Positions 48,915 through 58,938 are shown, numbered from the stretch's first letter. The stretch: 64,000 nt of DNA from Pseudomonas sp. PD9R (GCF_019200975.1 NZ_JAHTMR010000008.1:202089-266088), one strand, 5' to 3'. The notes: generated by a model from the sequence alone, not told the origin. A program made the numbers and translations.

Positions 48915-49835
48915 TCAGCTCAGGTGCTCGACATCCGGCAATTCCATCGCGCGGACTTCACTTTGCAGGAAGTCGCTGAGCCGACGCATACGCTCGCCGC
49001 CGGGGCGGGTTTTCGGCCAGACCAGGTAATATTTTTCGCCGCTGGCGACGGCGGTTGGCCACGGCAAACTCAGACGGCCCTGCGCCACATCCTCCGCCAC
49101 CATCAGCAGATCGCCCATGGACACGCCATAACCTCGGGCCGCCGCAATCATGCCCAGCTCCAGCGTATCGAACACCTGCCCGCCCTTGAGCGACACCTGC
49201 TCGGTCAGGCCCATGCGCTCCAGCCAATTGCGCCAGTCGCGCCGGTCCGGTGTCGGGTGCAGCAGTTCGGTGTTGATCAATCGCGCCAAATCCCAAGGCT
49301 GATCGTTCAGCAAGTTGGGTGCGCCCACCGGGATCAATTCCTCGGGGAACAGGAAACTCGCTTCCCAGTCCGGTGGGAAATGGCCGTTGCTCAACAGCAC
49401 CGCGCAGTCGAAGGGCTCGTCATTGAAGTCCACGGAGTCGATGTCCATCCAGGCACTGGTCAATTGCACCTCGTTGCCCGGCTGCAAATGGCGGAAACGG
49501 CTGAGACGCGCCAGCAACCAGCGCATGGTCAGGGTCGACGGGGCTTTCATGCGCAGGATGTCGTCTTCGGCGCGCAAGGTATTGCAGGCCCGCTCCAGCG
49601 CGGTAAAGCCTTCGCGAATACCCGGTAACAACAACCGCGCCGATTCGGTGAGTTGCAGATTGCGGCCACTGCGATGAAACAAGCGGCAGGCAAAATGCTC
49701 TTCGAGCGTACGAATATGCCGACTGACCGCACTTTGCGTGATCGACAGCTCTTCAGCTGCCCGCGTGAACGAACTATGTCGCGCCGCCGCTTCGAATGCG
49801 CGCAGGGCATACAAGGGAGGAAGACGACGTGACAT
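48915..49835 (-). CDS. LysR-type transcriptional regulator, GcvA-like
   Basis: A 306-residue regulator. The N-terminal winged helix reads LYALRAFEAAARHSSFTRAA and LSITQSAVSRHIRTLE, typical of the GcvA/AmpR branch; the rest is a periplasmic-binding-like effector domain. I chose the ATG at 49835, with GGAG eight bases upstream, over an upstream in-frame ATG at 49979. It is divergent from the MATE transporter gene across about 150 bases, so the transporter is its likely target. The same pair lies near rep in P. aeruginosa. Confidence 0.9.
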   Translation of the reverse strand: MSRRLPPLYALRAFEAAARHSSFTRAAEELSITQSAVSRHIRTLEEHFACRLFHRSGRNLQLTESARLLLPGIREGFTALERACNTLRAEDDILRMKAPSTLTMRWLLARLSRFRHLQPGNEVQLTSAWMDIDSVDFNDEPFDCAVLLSNGHFPPDWEASFLFPEELIPVGAPNLLNDQPWDLARLINTELLHPTPDRRDWRNWLERMGLTEQVSLKGGQVFDTLELGMIAAARGYGVSMGDLLMVAEDVAQGRLSLPWPTAVASGEKYYLVWPKTRPGGERMRRLSDFLQSEVRAMELPDVEHLS

Positions 49836-49987
49836 TGGGAAAGCTCCTATAGCGGGATTCGGCCACCCTAGCAGAAACGCTCCAGCATGAGTTTGAATCA
49901 TGCCATCCATCCTTTTTATCCCTTTGTGCAATCCCCGCAGAGCGCCGAGAATCGTCGCTTTCCTGTTCACTCTGACCATCGAGCGTG

Positions 49988-51391
49988 ATGACCATGCAGC
50001 ATCCAGCGCGTATTGAACTCTGGGCCATCCTGCGGCTGGCGGGGCCGTTGATTGCCTCGCAGTTGGCGCACATGTTGATGGTCCTCACCGACACGCTGAT
50101 GATGGCGCGCTTGAGCCCTGAGGCACTGGCTGGCGGCGGACTTGGTGCGGCGACGTATTCGTTCGTGTCGATTTTCTGCATCGGCGTGATCGCGGCAGTC
50201 GGCACCCTGGTGGCGATCCGTCAGGGTGCCGGCGACATCACCGGCGCGACCCGGCTGACCCAGGCCGGGCTGTGGCTGGCGTGGTTGATGGCGTTGGTGG
50301 CGGGTTTGTTGCTGTGGAACCTCAAACCGGTGTTGCTGCTGTTCGGCCAGACCGAAAGTAACGTCCACGCCGCCGGGCAATTCCTGGTGTTCCTGCCGTT
50401 CGCCCTGCCCGGCTACCTCAGCTTCATGGCCCTGCGTGGTTTCACCAGCGCCATCGGCCGCGCAACACCGGTGATGGTCATCAGCCTCGGCGGAACGGTG
50501 GCCAACTTCCTGCTCAACTATGCGTTGATCACCGGCATGTTCGGCCTGCCGAAGCTGGGATTGGTGGGCATCGGCCTGGTCACGGCGATTGTTGCCAACC
50601 TGATGGCGCTGGCGCTGGCGTGGCACATTCGCCGGCACCCGGCTTATGACGCTTATCCACTGCGTCAGGGTTTGTCGCGGCTCAACCGTCAGTACCTGAA
50701 GGAACTGTGGCGCCTGGGCCTGCCGATTGGCGGCACCTACGCAGTGGAAGTCGGCCTGTTTGCCTTCGCGGCGCTGTGCATGGGCACCATGGGCAGTACG
50801 CAACTGGGCGCACACCAGATCGCCCTGCAAATCGTCTCGGTGGCATTCATGGTGCCGGCGGGGATTTCCTATGCGATCACCATGCGCATCGGCCAGCACT
50901 ACGGCGCCGGGCAACTGCTGGATGCGCGGCTGGCCGGGCGGGTCGGCATCGCTTTTGGTGCGGCGGCGATGCTGTGCTTTGCGATGGTGTTCTGGTTGCT
51001 GCCGAATCAGTTGATCGGCCTGTTTCTGGATCACAACGACCCGGCGTTTCGCGACGTGATCAACCTGGCCGTGAGCCTGCTCGCGGTGGCGGCATGGTTC
51101 GAACTGTTCGATGGCACGCAAACCATCGCCATGGGCTGCATTCGCGGGCTCAAGGATGCCAAGACCACGTTCCTGGTCGGTCTGGGTTGCTATTGGCTGA
51201 TTGGCGCGCCGGCGGCGTGGTGGATGGCGTTCCACTTGCACTGGGGGCCGACGGGCGTCTGGTGGGGCTTGGCGCTGGGATTGGCGTGCGCGGCGGTGAG
51301 CCTGACGCTGGCGTTTGAATGGAAAATGAAGCGGATGATTCGGCGGGAGCCTTCAACGCAAGGCGGTTTTCGGGTGATACAGCCGGATTGA
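49988..51391 (+). CDS. MATE family efflux transporter (NorM-like)
   Basis: A protein of about 467 residues with twelve hydrophobic segments and the MATE pattern in both halves (LAGPLIASQLAHMLMVLTDTLMM; LGLPIGGTYAVEVGLFAF). It should export drugs or metabolites in exchange for sodium or protons. GTG at 49985, ATG at 49988 and ATG at 49994 are all possible starts; none has a strong ribosome site. Its stop touches a REP element. Confidence 0.92.
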   Translation: MTMQHPARIELWAILRLAGPLIASQLAHMLMVLTDTLMMARLSPEALAGGGLGAATYSFVSIFCIGVIAAVGTLVAIRQGAGDITGATRLTQAGLWLAWLMALVAGLLLWNLKPVLLLFGQTESNVHAAGQFLVFLPFALPGYLSFMALRGFTSAIGRATPVMVISLGGTVANFLLNYALITGMFGLPKLGLVGIGLVTAIVANLMALALAWHIRRHPAYDAYPLRQGLSRLNRQYLKELWRLGLPIGGTYAVEVGLFAFAALCMGTMGSTQLGAHQIALQIVSVAFMVPAGISYAITMRIGQHYGAGQLLDARLAGRVGIAFGAAAMLCFAMVFWLLPNQLIGLFLDHNDPAFRDVINLAVSLLAVAAWFELFDGTQTIAMGCIRGLKDAKTTFLVGLGCYWLIGAPAAWWMAFHLHWGPTGVWWGLALGLACAAVSLTLAFEWKMKRMIRREPSTQGGFRVIQPD

Positions 51392-51471
51392 GATCAAAAG
51401 ATCGCAGCCTGCAGCAGCTCCTACAGGGTTGCATATTTCCATGTAGGAGCTGCTGCAGGCTGCGATCTTTT
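51392..51471. repeat. REP palindrome between convergent stops
   Basis: Inverted GATC(AAAA)GATCGCAGCCTGCAGCAGCTCCTACA-type arms around 14 bases. The left end begins at the base after the MATE stop and the right end overlaps the proE stop codon, so it fills the whole gap between the two genes. Confidence 0.88.
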
Positions 51472-53140
51472 AAATGGCCTCGACGAAACTTTGTTGGGCC
51501 GAGCCAAACGTCAGATATTCCACCAAATCCGCCAACGGCAATGGCTTGCTGATCAAATATCCCTGCACCTGATCACAGTCAAACCCACGCAAAAGATCCA
51601 GCTGCTCCGGCGTTTCAACGCCCTCGGCGACGACTTCGAGGTTGAGGTTGTGCGCCAGGTTGATCATCGCGTGGACCAGTTTGCGGTTCTCTTCGCGTTG
51701 CTCCATACCGCCGACGAAGCTCTTGTCGATCTTCAGCAAGGTGATCGGCAGGCTGTTGAGGTGCACGAAGGATGAGAAGCCGGTGCCGAAGTCGTCGAGG
51801 GAGAAGCGCACACCCAGACGCCCGAGCGCATCCATGGTCTGCTTGACCAGATCGCTGCGGCGCATGACCGCGGTTTCGGTCAGTTCAAATTCCAGCCATT
51901 GCGCCTCGACGCCGCGCTCGGCAATCAGCCGGCTCAGGGTCGACAGCAATTGGCTGTCCTGGAACTGCCGAAACGACAGGTTGATCGCCATGTGCAATGG
52001 CGGCAGGCCCAGTTCGAGCAACGCCTGCATGTCTCGCAGGGCCCGGGATATGACCCAGTAACCTAGCGGCACGATCAAGCCACTTTGCTCGGCCAGCGGC
52101 ACGAATTCGCTCGGTGGCAGCAAACCGCGCTCAGCATGGCGCCAGCGCACCAAGGCTTCGAGGCCGACGATTTGCCCGTCCTCAAGGTTCAGGCGTGGCT
52201 GGTAATGCAGTTCCAGCTCATCGCGACGCAACGCCCGGCGCAACTCGCTTTCGAGGTCAGCGATGCTGCGGGCATTGCGGTTGATGCGCTCGTTGAAAAT
52301 GTGAAAGGTGCAGCCTTGAGTGCTCTTGGCTTGCTGCATGGCGATGTGCGCGTGCCACATCAGCGGGTCGGCACCGGCCTGGGCGCGGGCGTGGGCGATG
52401 CCCAGGCTGGAGCCGATCAACAGGCTTTCGCCATCGACCCAATAAGGCTCGGCCAGCGCTTCGGTGATGCGTTCGGCCATCCATTCGGCGCGCTGAGGGG
52501 CGCGGCGGGTGTCGATCAGCAAGGCGAATTCGTCGCTGCCCAGCCGTGCCAGCTGGTCGCCCGCTTCAAGCTGACTTTTGAGACGCGCAACCACTTGCAG
52601 GATCAAACGGTCGCCGGCCTGGTGGCCAAGGGCATCGTTGGCGTAACGGAAGTTATCGAGGTCGAGGTGACCCAGCGCCAGGCCACGCCCTTCGTTTTCG
52701 GCCAAACGCGCGGTCAGCAACGTCTGAAAGCCCTGGCGATTGGCAATGCCGGTCAACGGGTCTTGCTCGGCCAGGCGCTGCAGCGTGGTTTCCAGTACGC
52801 CGCGCTCACGCACATGCCGCAGGCACCGGCGCAGCATGCCCGGGTCGAGATGGTCGCGTACCAGCCAGTCGCTCACGCCATCAGGCGGGACCAGTGGTTC
52901 ATGCTCAAGCAACAACACCGTCGGCAGACTGCAACGGCCAGGCGCCGGCTGAAGTGCCGGGATCGTCAACAACACCGCACTGCGGTTGTCATCGAACAGA
53001 CTGCTGACCGACTCCCAACTCGGCGCGCTGATGAGCACGGCCGAGCTCCCCATCGGAGCCAGACACTCGCGCAACAACGCTGCCCACGCTGGCTCTTCGG
53101 CCAGTAGCAGCAAACGCAAGGGTTCGACAGGCGTAGACAA
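51470..53140 (-). CDS. proE: ProE-like GGDEF/EAL c-di-GMP phosphodiesterase
   Basis: A 556-residue cytoplasmic protein. Residues 1-110 resemble a degenerate receiver domain; 125-280 are a GGDEF domain whose signature reads GSDEF (RLGSDEFALL) and is probably inactive or only GTP-binding; 300-545 are an EAL domain with GLEALVRW, the metal-site DDFGTGFSS, KIDKSFV and EGVET all intact. It should break down c-di-GMP. It corresponds by position, between the MATE gene and rep, to ProE of P. aeruginosa, which lowers exopolysaccharide. The start at 53140 is the only good ATG. Confidence 0.92.
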   Translation of the reverse strand: MSTPVEPLRLLLLAEEPAWAALLRECLAPMGSSAVLISAPSWESVSSLFDDNRSAVLLTIPALQPAPGRCSLPTVLLLEHEPLVPPDGVSDWLVRDHLDPGMLRRCLRHVRERGVLETTLQRLAEQDPLTGIANRQGFQTLLTARLAENEGRGLALGHLDLDNFRYANDALGHQAGDRLILQVVARLKSQLEAGDQLARLGSDEFALLIDTRRAPQRAEWMAERITEALAEPYWVDGESLLIGSSLGIAHARAQAGADPLMWHAHIAMQQAKSTQGCTFHIFNERINRNARSIADLESELRRALRRDELELHYQPRLNLEDGQIVGLEALVRWRHAERGLLPPSEFVPLAEQSGLIVPLGYWVISRALRDMQALLELGLPPLHMAINLSFRQFQDSQLLSTLSRLIAERGVEAQWLEFELTETAVMRRSDLVKQTMDALGRLGVRFSLDDFGTGFSSFVHLNSLPITLLKIDKSFVGGMEQREENRKLVHAMINLAHNLNLEVVAEGVETPEQLDLLRGFDCDQVQGYLISKPLPLADLVEYLTFGSAQQSFVEAI

Positions 53141-53404
53141 GCTAGCTCCCTAGACTCTGCAAAGATGTAGGCGACGGGCATTATGCCGTGCCGATAACTA
53201 ATGACCAATGACATCAGTTATCAAACGAGGCTTTTGTATCCGGAATTACGAACATTAGACGCAATTTCTTCGCGCATCCTGCGTGAAAGTAACAAAACCG
53301 GCAAATAGAGATCGCGTTGTACGTCACAAGTCGGAGAGACCAGCACAAATCGCTGAGCCTGTTAAAATGCCGGCCCATTTCGTGACTGACTCCTGAATTT
53401 ACGT

Positions 53405-55414
53405 ATGTCCCGACTCAATCCCCGGCAGCAAGAAGCCGTGAACTACGTCGGCGGCCCTCTATTGGTGCTCGCCGGTGCTGGCTCCGGCAAGACCAGCGTG
53501 ATCACGCGCAAGATTGCCCACTTGATACAAAACTGTGGCATCCGCGCCCAGTACATCGTCGCCATGACCTTTACCAACAAGGCCGCGCGCGAGATGAAGG
53601 AGCGGGTCGGCACCCTGCTGCGCGCCGGTGAAGGCCGCGGTTTGACGGTGTGCACCTTCCACAACCTTGGCTTGAACATCATCCGCAAGGAACACGTGCG
53701 ACTGGGCTACAAACCGGGCTTCTCGATCTTCGACGAGACCGACGTCAAGGCCCTGATGACCGACATCATGCAGAAGGAATACTCGGGCGACGATGGCGTC
53801 GACGAGATCAAGAACATGATCGGTGCCTGGAAGAACGACCTGATCCTGCCGCCCCAGGCCCTGGAAAACGCGCGCAACCCCAAGGAGCAGACCGCCGCCA
53901 TCGTCTACACCCACTACCAGCGCACGCTCAAAGCGTTCAACGCGGTGGACTTCGACGACTTGATCCTGCTGCCAGTGAAGCTGTTCGAAGAACACGCCGA
54001 CATCCTGGAGAAGTGGCAGAACAAGGTGCGCTACCTGCTGGTGGACGAATACCAGGACACCAACGCCAGCCAGTACCTGCTGGTGAAAATGCTCATCGGC
54101 AAACGCAACCAGTTCACCGTGGTGGGCGACGATGACCAATCGATTTACGCCTGGCGCGGCGCCCGCCCGGAAAACCTGATGCTGCTCAAGGACGACTACC
54201 CGTCCTTGAAAGTGGTGATGCTGGAGCAGAACTATCGCTCCACCAGCCGCATCCTGCGCTGCGCCAACGTGCTGATCTCGAACAACCCGCACGAGTTCGA
54301 AAAACAGCTGTGGAGTGAAATGGGCCACGGCGACGAAATCCGCGTGATCCGCTGCCGCAACGAAGACGCCGAAGCCGAGCGCGTTGCCGTGGAAATCCTC
54401 AGCCTGCACCTGCGCACCGACCGTCCGTACAGCGATTTCGCGATCCTCTATCGCGGTAACTACCAGGCCAAGCTGATCGAGCTGAAGTTGCAACACCATC
54501 AGGTGCCATATCGCCTGTCCGGCGGTAACAGCTTCTTCGGACGTCAGGAAGTGAAAGACCTGATGGCCTACTTCCGCCTGATCGTGAACCCGGATGATGA
54601 CAACGCCTTCCTTCGGGTGATCAACGTGCCGCGCCGGGAAATCGGGTCGACGACGCTGGAGAAGCTGGGCAACTACGCCACCGAGCGAAAAATCTCGATG
54701 TACGCCGCCACCGACGAAATCGGCCTGGGCGAACACCTGGATTCGCGGTTCACCGATCGCCTGTCGCGCTTCAAGCGCTTCATGGACAGGGTCCGCGAAC
54801 AGTGCGCCGGCGAAGACCCGATCTCGGCCCTGCGCAGCATGGTCATGGACATCGACTACGAGAACTGGCTGCGTACCAACAGCTCCAGCGATAAAGCCGC
54901 CGACTACCGCATGGGCAACGTCTGGTTCCTGATCGAGGCGTTGAAAAACACCCTCGAAAAAGACGAAGAAGGCGAGATGACCGTCGAGGACGCCATCGGC
55001 AAGCTGGTGCTGCGCGACATGCTGGAGCGTCAGCAGGAAGAGGAAGACGGCGCCGAAGGCGTGCAAATGATGACCTTGCACGCTTCCAAGGGCCTGGAAT
55101 TTCCCTACGTGTTCATCATGGGCATGGAAGAGGAAATCCTCCCGCACCGTTCCAGCATCGAAGCCGACACCATCGAAGAAGAACGCCGCCTGGCCTACGT
55201 TGGGATTACCCGTGCGCGCCAGACCCTGGCGTTCACCTTCGCCGCCAAGCGTAAGCAATACGGCGAGATCATCGACTGCGCCCCAAGCCGCTTCCTCGAT
55301 GAACTGCCACCGGACGATCTGGCCTGGGAAGGCAATGACGACACCCCGACCGAGGTCAAAGCCGTTCGCGGCAATAGCGCATTGGCGGATATACGCGCGA
55401 TGTTAAAGCGCTAG
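53405..55414 (+). CDS. rep: ATP-dependent DNA helicase Rep
   Basis: A 669-residue superfamily 1A helicase that clears protein roadblocks at replication forks. Motifs in order: Q-motif LNPRQQEAV, Walker A LAGAGSGKTSV, Walker B LLVDEYQDTN, motif III GDDDQSIYAWRGA, motif IV YRGNYQ, motif V MMTLHASKGLEF, motif VI VGITRARQTL. Length matches E. coli Rep (673). The 264 bases upstream have no gene and should hold its promoter. Confidence 0.97.
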   Translation: MSRLNPRQQEAVNYVGGPLLVLAGAGSGKTSVITRKIAHLIQNCGIRAQYIVAMTFTNKAAREMKERVGTLLRAGEGRGLTVCTFHNLGLNIIRKEHVRLGYKPGFSIFDETDVKALMTDIMQKEYSGDDGVDEIKNMIGAWKNDLILPPQALENARNPKEQTAAIVYTHYQRTLKAFNAVDFDDLILLPVKLFEEHADILEKWQNKVRYLLVDEYQDTNASQYLLVKMLIGKRNQFTVVGDDDQSIYAWRGARPENLMLLKDDYPSLKVVMLEQNYRSTSRILRCANVLISNNPHEFEKQLWSEMGHGDEIRVIRCRNEDAEAERVAVEILSLHLRTDRPYSDFAILYRGNYQAKLIELKLQHHQVPYRLSGGNSFFGRQEVKDLMAYFRLIVNPDDDNAFLRVINVPRREIGSTTLEKLGNYATERKISMYAATDEIGLGEHLDSRFTDRLSRFKRFMDRVREQCAGEDPISALRSMVMDIDYENWLRTNSSSDKAADYRMGNVWFLIEALKNTLEKDEEGEMTVEDAIGKLVLRDMLERQQEEEDGAEGVQMMTLHASKGLEFPYVFIMGMEEEILPHRSSIEADTIEEERRLAYVGITRARQTLAFTFAAKRKQYGEIIDCAPSRFLDELPPDDLAWEGNDDTPTEVKAVRGNSALADIRAMLKR

Positions 55415-55471
55415 AATTGACCACTTTTAATTAGACCTTCGGCGCAAAAGACGCCAAACGAGGACAGCTTC

Positions 55472-56044
55472 ATGGAAGCCCTGCACAAGAAAATTCGCGA
55501 AGAAGGCATCGTGCTTTCCGATCAGGTCCTGAAAGTCGACGCCTTTCTGAACCACCAGATCGACCCGGCCCTGATGAAGCTGATCGGCGACGAATTCGCC
55601 ACGCTGTTCAAGGACTCGGGCATCACCAAGATCGTCACCATCGAAGCCTCGGGTATTGCCCCGGCGATCATGACCGGTCTGAACCTGGGCGTGCCGGTGA
55701 TTTTCGCCCGCAAGCACCAGTCCCTGACCCTGACCGAAAACCTGCTGTCGGCGACCGTGTACTCGTTCACCAAGCAGACCGAAAGCACCGTGGCGATTTC
55801 CCCGCGCCACCTGACCAGCAGCGACCGCGTGCTGATCATCGATGACTTTTTGGCCAACGGTAAGGCGTCCCAGGCGCTGATTTCGATCATCAAACAGGCC
55901 GGCGCGACCGTGGCGGGTTTGGGGATCGTGATCGAGAAGTCGTTCCAGGGTGGCCGTGCTGAACTGGATGCGCAGGGCTATCGTGTTGAATCGCTGGCGC
56001 GCGTGCAGTCGCTGGCCGGTGGTGTTGTAACCTTCATCGAGTAA
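55472..56044 (+). CDS. xpt: Xanthine phosphoribosyltransferase
   Basis: A 190-residue purine salvage enzyme that makes XMP from xanthine and PRPP. It shows the type I PRTase PRPP motif VLIIDDFLANGKA and the family start MEALHKKIREEGIVLSDQVLKVD in short blocks, as in Bacillus Xpt. It follows rep by 57 bases on the same strand. A REP pair lies downstream. Confidence 0.95.
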   Translation: MEALHKKIREEGIVLSDQVLKVDAFLNHQIDPALMKLIGDEFATLFKDSGITKIVTIEASGIAPAIMTGLNLGVPVIFARKHQSLTLTENLLSATVYSFTKQTESTVAISPRHLTSSDRVLIIDDFLANGKASQALISIIKQAGATVAGLGIVIEKSFQGGRAELDAQGYRVESLARVQSLAGGVVTFIE

Positions 56045-56081
56045 GGGCGATGCGTTTTTTCTGACGGACCGCGTCATCGTT

Positions 56082-56174
56082 CCTCGCGGGCAAGCCTCGC
56101 TCCTACAAGTTATATGTCGTGCCAAATTATGTGGTCGACATAAACCCTGTAGGAGCGAGGCTTGCCCGCGAAGG
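56082..56174. repeat. REP palindrome pair, GCGAGGCTTGCCCGCGA type
   Basis: Inverted copies of TGTAGGAGCGAGGCTTGCCCGCGA (left arm 56083-56106, right arm 56148-56174) with a further inverted repeat TATGTCG/CGACATA in the loop. It lies between the xpt stop and the stop of the acetyl-CoA hydrolase gene. Confidence 0.85.
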
Positions 56175-56182
56175 CGTCCTCA

Positions 56183-58105
56183 CTACAGTGCAGTAATTTT
56201 CAGGCCGGTGAGCAGCAATCGCTGAAACAAGTCCTCCTTCAACCCGTCCGGATTCGTTAGCTGCATCCGCTTCAAATGCTCGGGAAATGCCGAAGGCTCC
56301 GGCGCATCCAGCGCAGCCTTGCCCAACTCCAGAATCTCCGTCAGCTTGAATTTGCTCTTGAGCCAGTTCAGCGCCCGCAACAGATCACGCTCCACTTCGG
56401 TGAAATCACATCCCAGCGGATACTCCGGAAACAGGTTCGAATGCCGTACCTGAATCGCCTGCAACCGCTGTGGGTTGTTGTCGGCAAAACGTGGATCAAG
56501 ACAAAAATCCTTCGGCAACTTGCCCACCTTCTGCGCCTGCTCGATCAGCCCTGACTGGAAGCGTGAATCGCTGATATTCAGCAACGCTTCAATCACCGCC
56601 GCATCGGTTTTGCCGCGCAGATCGGCGATGCCATATTCGGTGATCACAATGTCACGCAGGTGCCGCGGGATCGTGCAGTGGCCGTATTCCCAGACAATGT
56701 TCGAACTGACGTCACCCCCCGACTCGCGCCAGCTGCGAAGTAGCAGCACCGAACGAGCGCCTTCCAGCGCATGCCCTTGCGCCACGAAGTTGTATTGCCC
56801 GCCGACACCGCTGAGCACACGCCCGTCTTCCAATTGATCGGCCACGCCGGCACCGAGCAGGGTCATGGTGAACGCGGTGTTGATGAACCGCGCATCGAGG
56901 CGCTGCAAGCGTTTGAGCTCTTCCTGACCGTACAGCTCGTTAATGTAGCTGATGCGGGTCATGTTGAATTCAAGTCGCTTGCCGTGCGGCAACTCACGCA
57001 AGCGTTCGTAGAAGCTGCGTGGCCCAAGGAAGAAACCGCCATGCACCGAGATCCCGTCAGTCTGCGCGGCTTCATCGAGGGTGCCGGCATTCGCCTGTTG
57101 TTGAGTCAGCACATCCGGGTAGACCTTGCGCCGCACGATCCCCGCGTCGGCCAGCACCAGCAAGCCGTTGACGAACATTTCGCTGCAACCGTACAAGCCT
57201 TTGGCGAAGGGTTCCAGGCCGCCTTCGCGCTCGATCAGTTGCGCCCACTGGCTGAGATTCACATCTGCCAGCAACGCCTTGTAACCGCCGTTATCGGCCT
57301 GACGCGCCAGCAATGCGGCGGTCAGCGCATCGCCCATGGCGCCGATGCCGATCTGTAACGTGCCGCCATCGCGCACCAGCGTGCTGGCGTGCAACCCGAT
57401 GAAATGATCCTGAAACCCGACTGGCATATTCGGCGTGGAGAACAGCGTGGTGCTGTCCTTCTGGTCGATCAGCAGGTCGAAGCTGTCGATACCGACTTCG
57501 GCATCACCGGGCATGTAAGGCAGATCGCTGTGCACCTGGCCGACCATCAGGATCGTCTCCCCGGCGGCGCGACGCTTGGCGATCATCGGCAACAGGTCAA
57601 GGGTGATGTCCGGGTTGCAGCTGAGACTCAGGCGGTCGGGGTGCTCGCTGTGGCTGGCCACCAGTTGCGCCACCAGATTCAAACCGGCGGCATTGATGTC
57701 CCGGGCGGCATGACTGTAGTTGCTGCTGACGTAATCCTGCTGGGCCGATGCACTGTTGAGCAGGCTGCCGGGTTGCATGAAGAACTGCTGGATATGGATA
57801 TTGCCTGGCAGGTTGTCGCGACGCAGTTCGGCAAGAAAATCCAGCTCTGGATAATCGCCAAAGACTCGTTCGGAAAAGGGTTCGAGAAAGCGCTTTTGCA
57901 AACCGTCGCCCAGTGCGGGTCGGCCAAGACACAGCGCGGTGTAGATCGTCAGTTGCCGCTGCGGCAATTGCGCGACGCGTTGATACAGCGCGTTGACGAA
58001 ATGATTGGGTTTGCCCAGGCCCAAGGGCAGGCCCATGTGGATATGCGCCGGCAAACGCGCCAACACGTCATCGACCGCTTGCTCGATAGAACACAGCTGC
58101 ACCAT
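56183..58105 (-). CDS. Acetyl-CoA hydrolase/transferase family protein
   Basis: A 640-residue enzyme. The C-terminal third carries the family block EYGHCTIPRHLRDIVITEYG, IADLRGKTD, and an earlier segment GGQYNFVAQGHALEGARS (the glycine loop of class I CoA transferases). Members hydrolyse acetyl-CoA or move CoA between acids; substrate cannot be told. It is longer at the N-terminus than typical 500-residue Cat1 proteins. I chose the ATG of MVQLCSIEQAVDD at 58105; the open frame upstream runs through a REP element. Confidence 0.85.
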   Translation of the reverse strand: MVQLCSIEQAVDDVLARLPAHIHMGLPLGLGKPNHFVNALYQRVAQLPQRQLTIYTALCLGRPALGDGLQKRFLEPFSERVFGDYPELDFLAELRRDNLPGNIHIQQFFMQPGSLLNSASAQQDYVSSNYSHAARDINAAGLNLVAQLVASHSEHPDRLSLSCNPDITLDLLPMIAKRRAAGETILMVGQVHSDLPYMPGDAEVGIDSFDLLIDQKDSTTLFSTPNMPVGFQDHFIGLHASTLVRDGGTLQIGIGAMGDALTAALLARQADNGGYKALLADVNLSQWAQLIEREGGLEPFAKGLYGCSEMFVNGLLVLADAGIVRRKVYPDVLTQQQANAGTLDEAAQTDGISVHGGFFLGPRSFYERLRELPHGKRLEFNMTRISYINELYGQEELKRLQRLDARFINTAFTMTLLGAGVADQLEDGRVLSGVGGQYNFVAQGHALEGARSVLLLRSWRESGGDVSSNIVWEYGHCTIPRHLRDIVITEYGIADLRGKTDAAVIEALLNISDSRFQSGLIEQAQKVGKLPKDFCLDPRFADNNPQRLQAIQVRHSNLFPEYPLGCDFTEVERDLLRALNWLKSKFKLTEILELGKAALDAPEPSAFPEHLKRMQLTNPDGLKEDLFQRLLLTGLKITAL

Positions 58106-58194
58106 CCGATCCTCCCTTACATTCCATGAACTGGGGTTGGACCGAGCTTGCCGGGTCTTTGCTGCAAAAGCCAATCGGCCAACACCAAAACCAA

Positions 58195-58280
58195 TGTAGG
58201 AGCTGCCGCAGGCTGCGATTTTTTGATGTTGATTGTTAAAAAACAAGATCAAAAAATCGCAGTCTTCGGCAGCGCCTACA
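58195..58280. repeat. REP palindrome pair, GAGCTGCCGCAGGCTGCGAT type
   Basis: Inverted arms TGTAGGAGCTGCCGCAGGCT and a partly decayed right arm (AGTCTTCGGCAGCGCCTACA) around GATTTTTTGAT...ATCAAAAAATC. It lies upstream of the acetyl-CoA hydrolase gene and downstream of the cytochrome c5 terminator. Confidence 0.85.
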
Positions 58281-58297
58281 GGGAAATCGCGGGCACA

Positions 58298-58323
58298 AAA
58301 AAGCCGCTCGCAAGCGGCTTTTT
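58298..58323. terminator. Terminator of the cytochrome c5 gene
   Basis: AAAAAGCCGCT, loop CGCA, AGCGGCTTTTT, 16 bases downstream of the cytochrome stop on the minus strand, followed there by a run of six Ts. Confidence 0.9.
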
Positions 58324-58339
58324 CGCGGAGGATGAAGGC

Positions 58340-58768
58340 TTATTTCAGGCCGGACATCTTCTCGATTGCGCCTTTGAGCTCAGAATCGGAGCAATCAGCG
58401 CAAGTGCCTTTTGGCGGCATGGAGTTGATACCGGTGATGGCTTTGGCCAGCAGGCCGTCGAGGCCGCCTTGTTCTTTGGCGCGTTTGCCCCAGTCCGCCG
58501 CATCACCGATTTTCGGCGAGCCCAACAGACCAGTACCGTGGCAAGCGTTGCAATGTTTTGCAATCACTTCGTCAGGTGTCTTGGCACCGCCACCACCGCC
58601 AGCAGCAGTAGCGACTTCCATACCCTTGCACTCTTTACCCTGAACACAGACCTGGCCGACCGGCTCAAGGCGTTTAGCGATATCGTCATTGGTCGCAGCT
58701 TGAGCGCTGGCAGCCCAGAGGGCCAATGCAGTTGCTGGTACGGCCAGCATTTTCATAATTAGGTTCAC
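58340..58768 (-). CDS. Cytochrome c5, periplasmic
   Basis: A 142-residue cytochrome with a signal peptide (MLAVPATALALWAASAQAA) and one class I haem site CNACH near residue 92; the axial Met is in NSMPPKG and a conserved disulfide pair in GTCADCSD. A low-complexity Gly/Ala stretch precedes the haem domain. It transfers electrons in the periplasm, in Pseudomonas probably to cbb3-type oxidases. The start is GTG at 58768 (MNLIMK) by family; ATG at 58756 is the alternative. Confidence 0.93.
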   Translation of the reverse strand: MNLIMKMLAVPATALALWAASAQAATNDDIAKRLEPVGQVCVQGKECKGMEVATAAGGGGGAKTPDEVIAKHCNACHGTGLLGSPKIGDAADWGKRAKEQGGLDGLLAKAITGINSMPPKGTCADCSDSELKGAIEKMSGLK

Positions 58769-58938
58769 GCGTTCACCCTCAATGGTGGCTAGTCACGCCT
58801 ACGGCCACGGTTCGCAGGCGGGCGCAAGTATAGCGGTAAGCCCGCGACACTGAAACAACCCCAAAGACGAAGGGGTCTTGTTGCGCAACGGTAAAACAGC
58901 TCGGGTGCCTCGGCCATGCTGGCAGGGCGCCTCTTTTG

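Noticed and set aside
53459..55258. 599-codon frame opposite rep
   Set aside because: Antisense shadow with His/Gln/Val-rich composition and no domain; rep has all helicase motifs.
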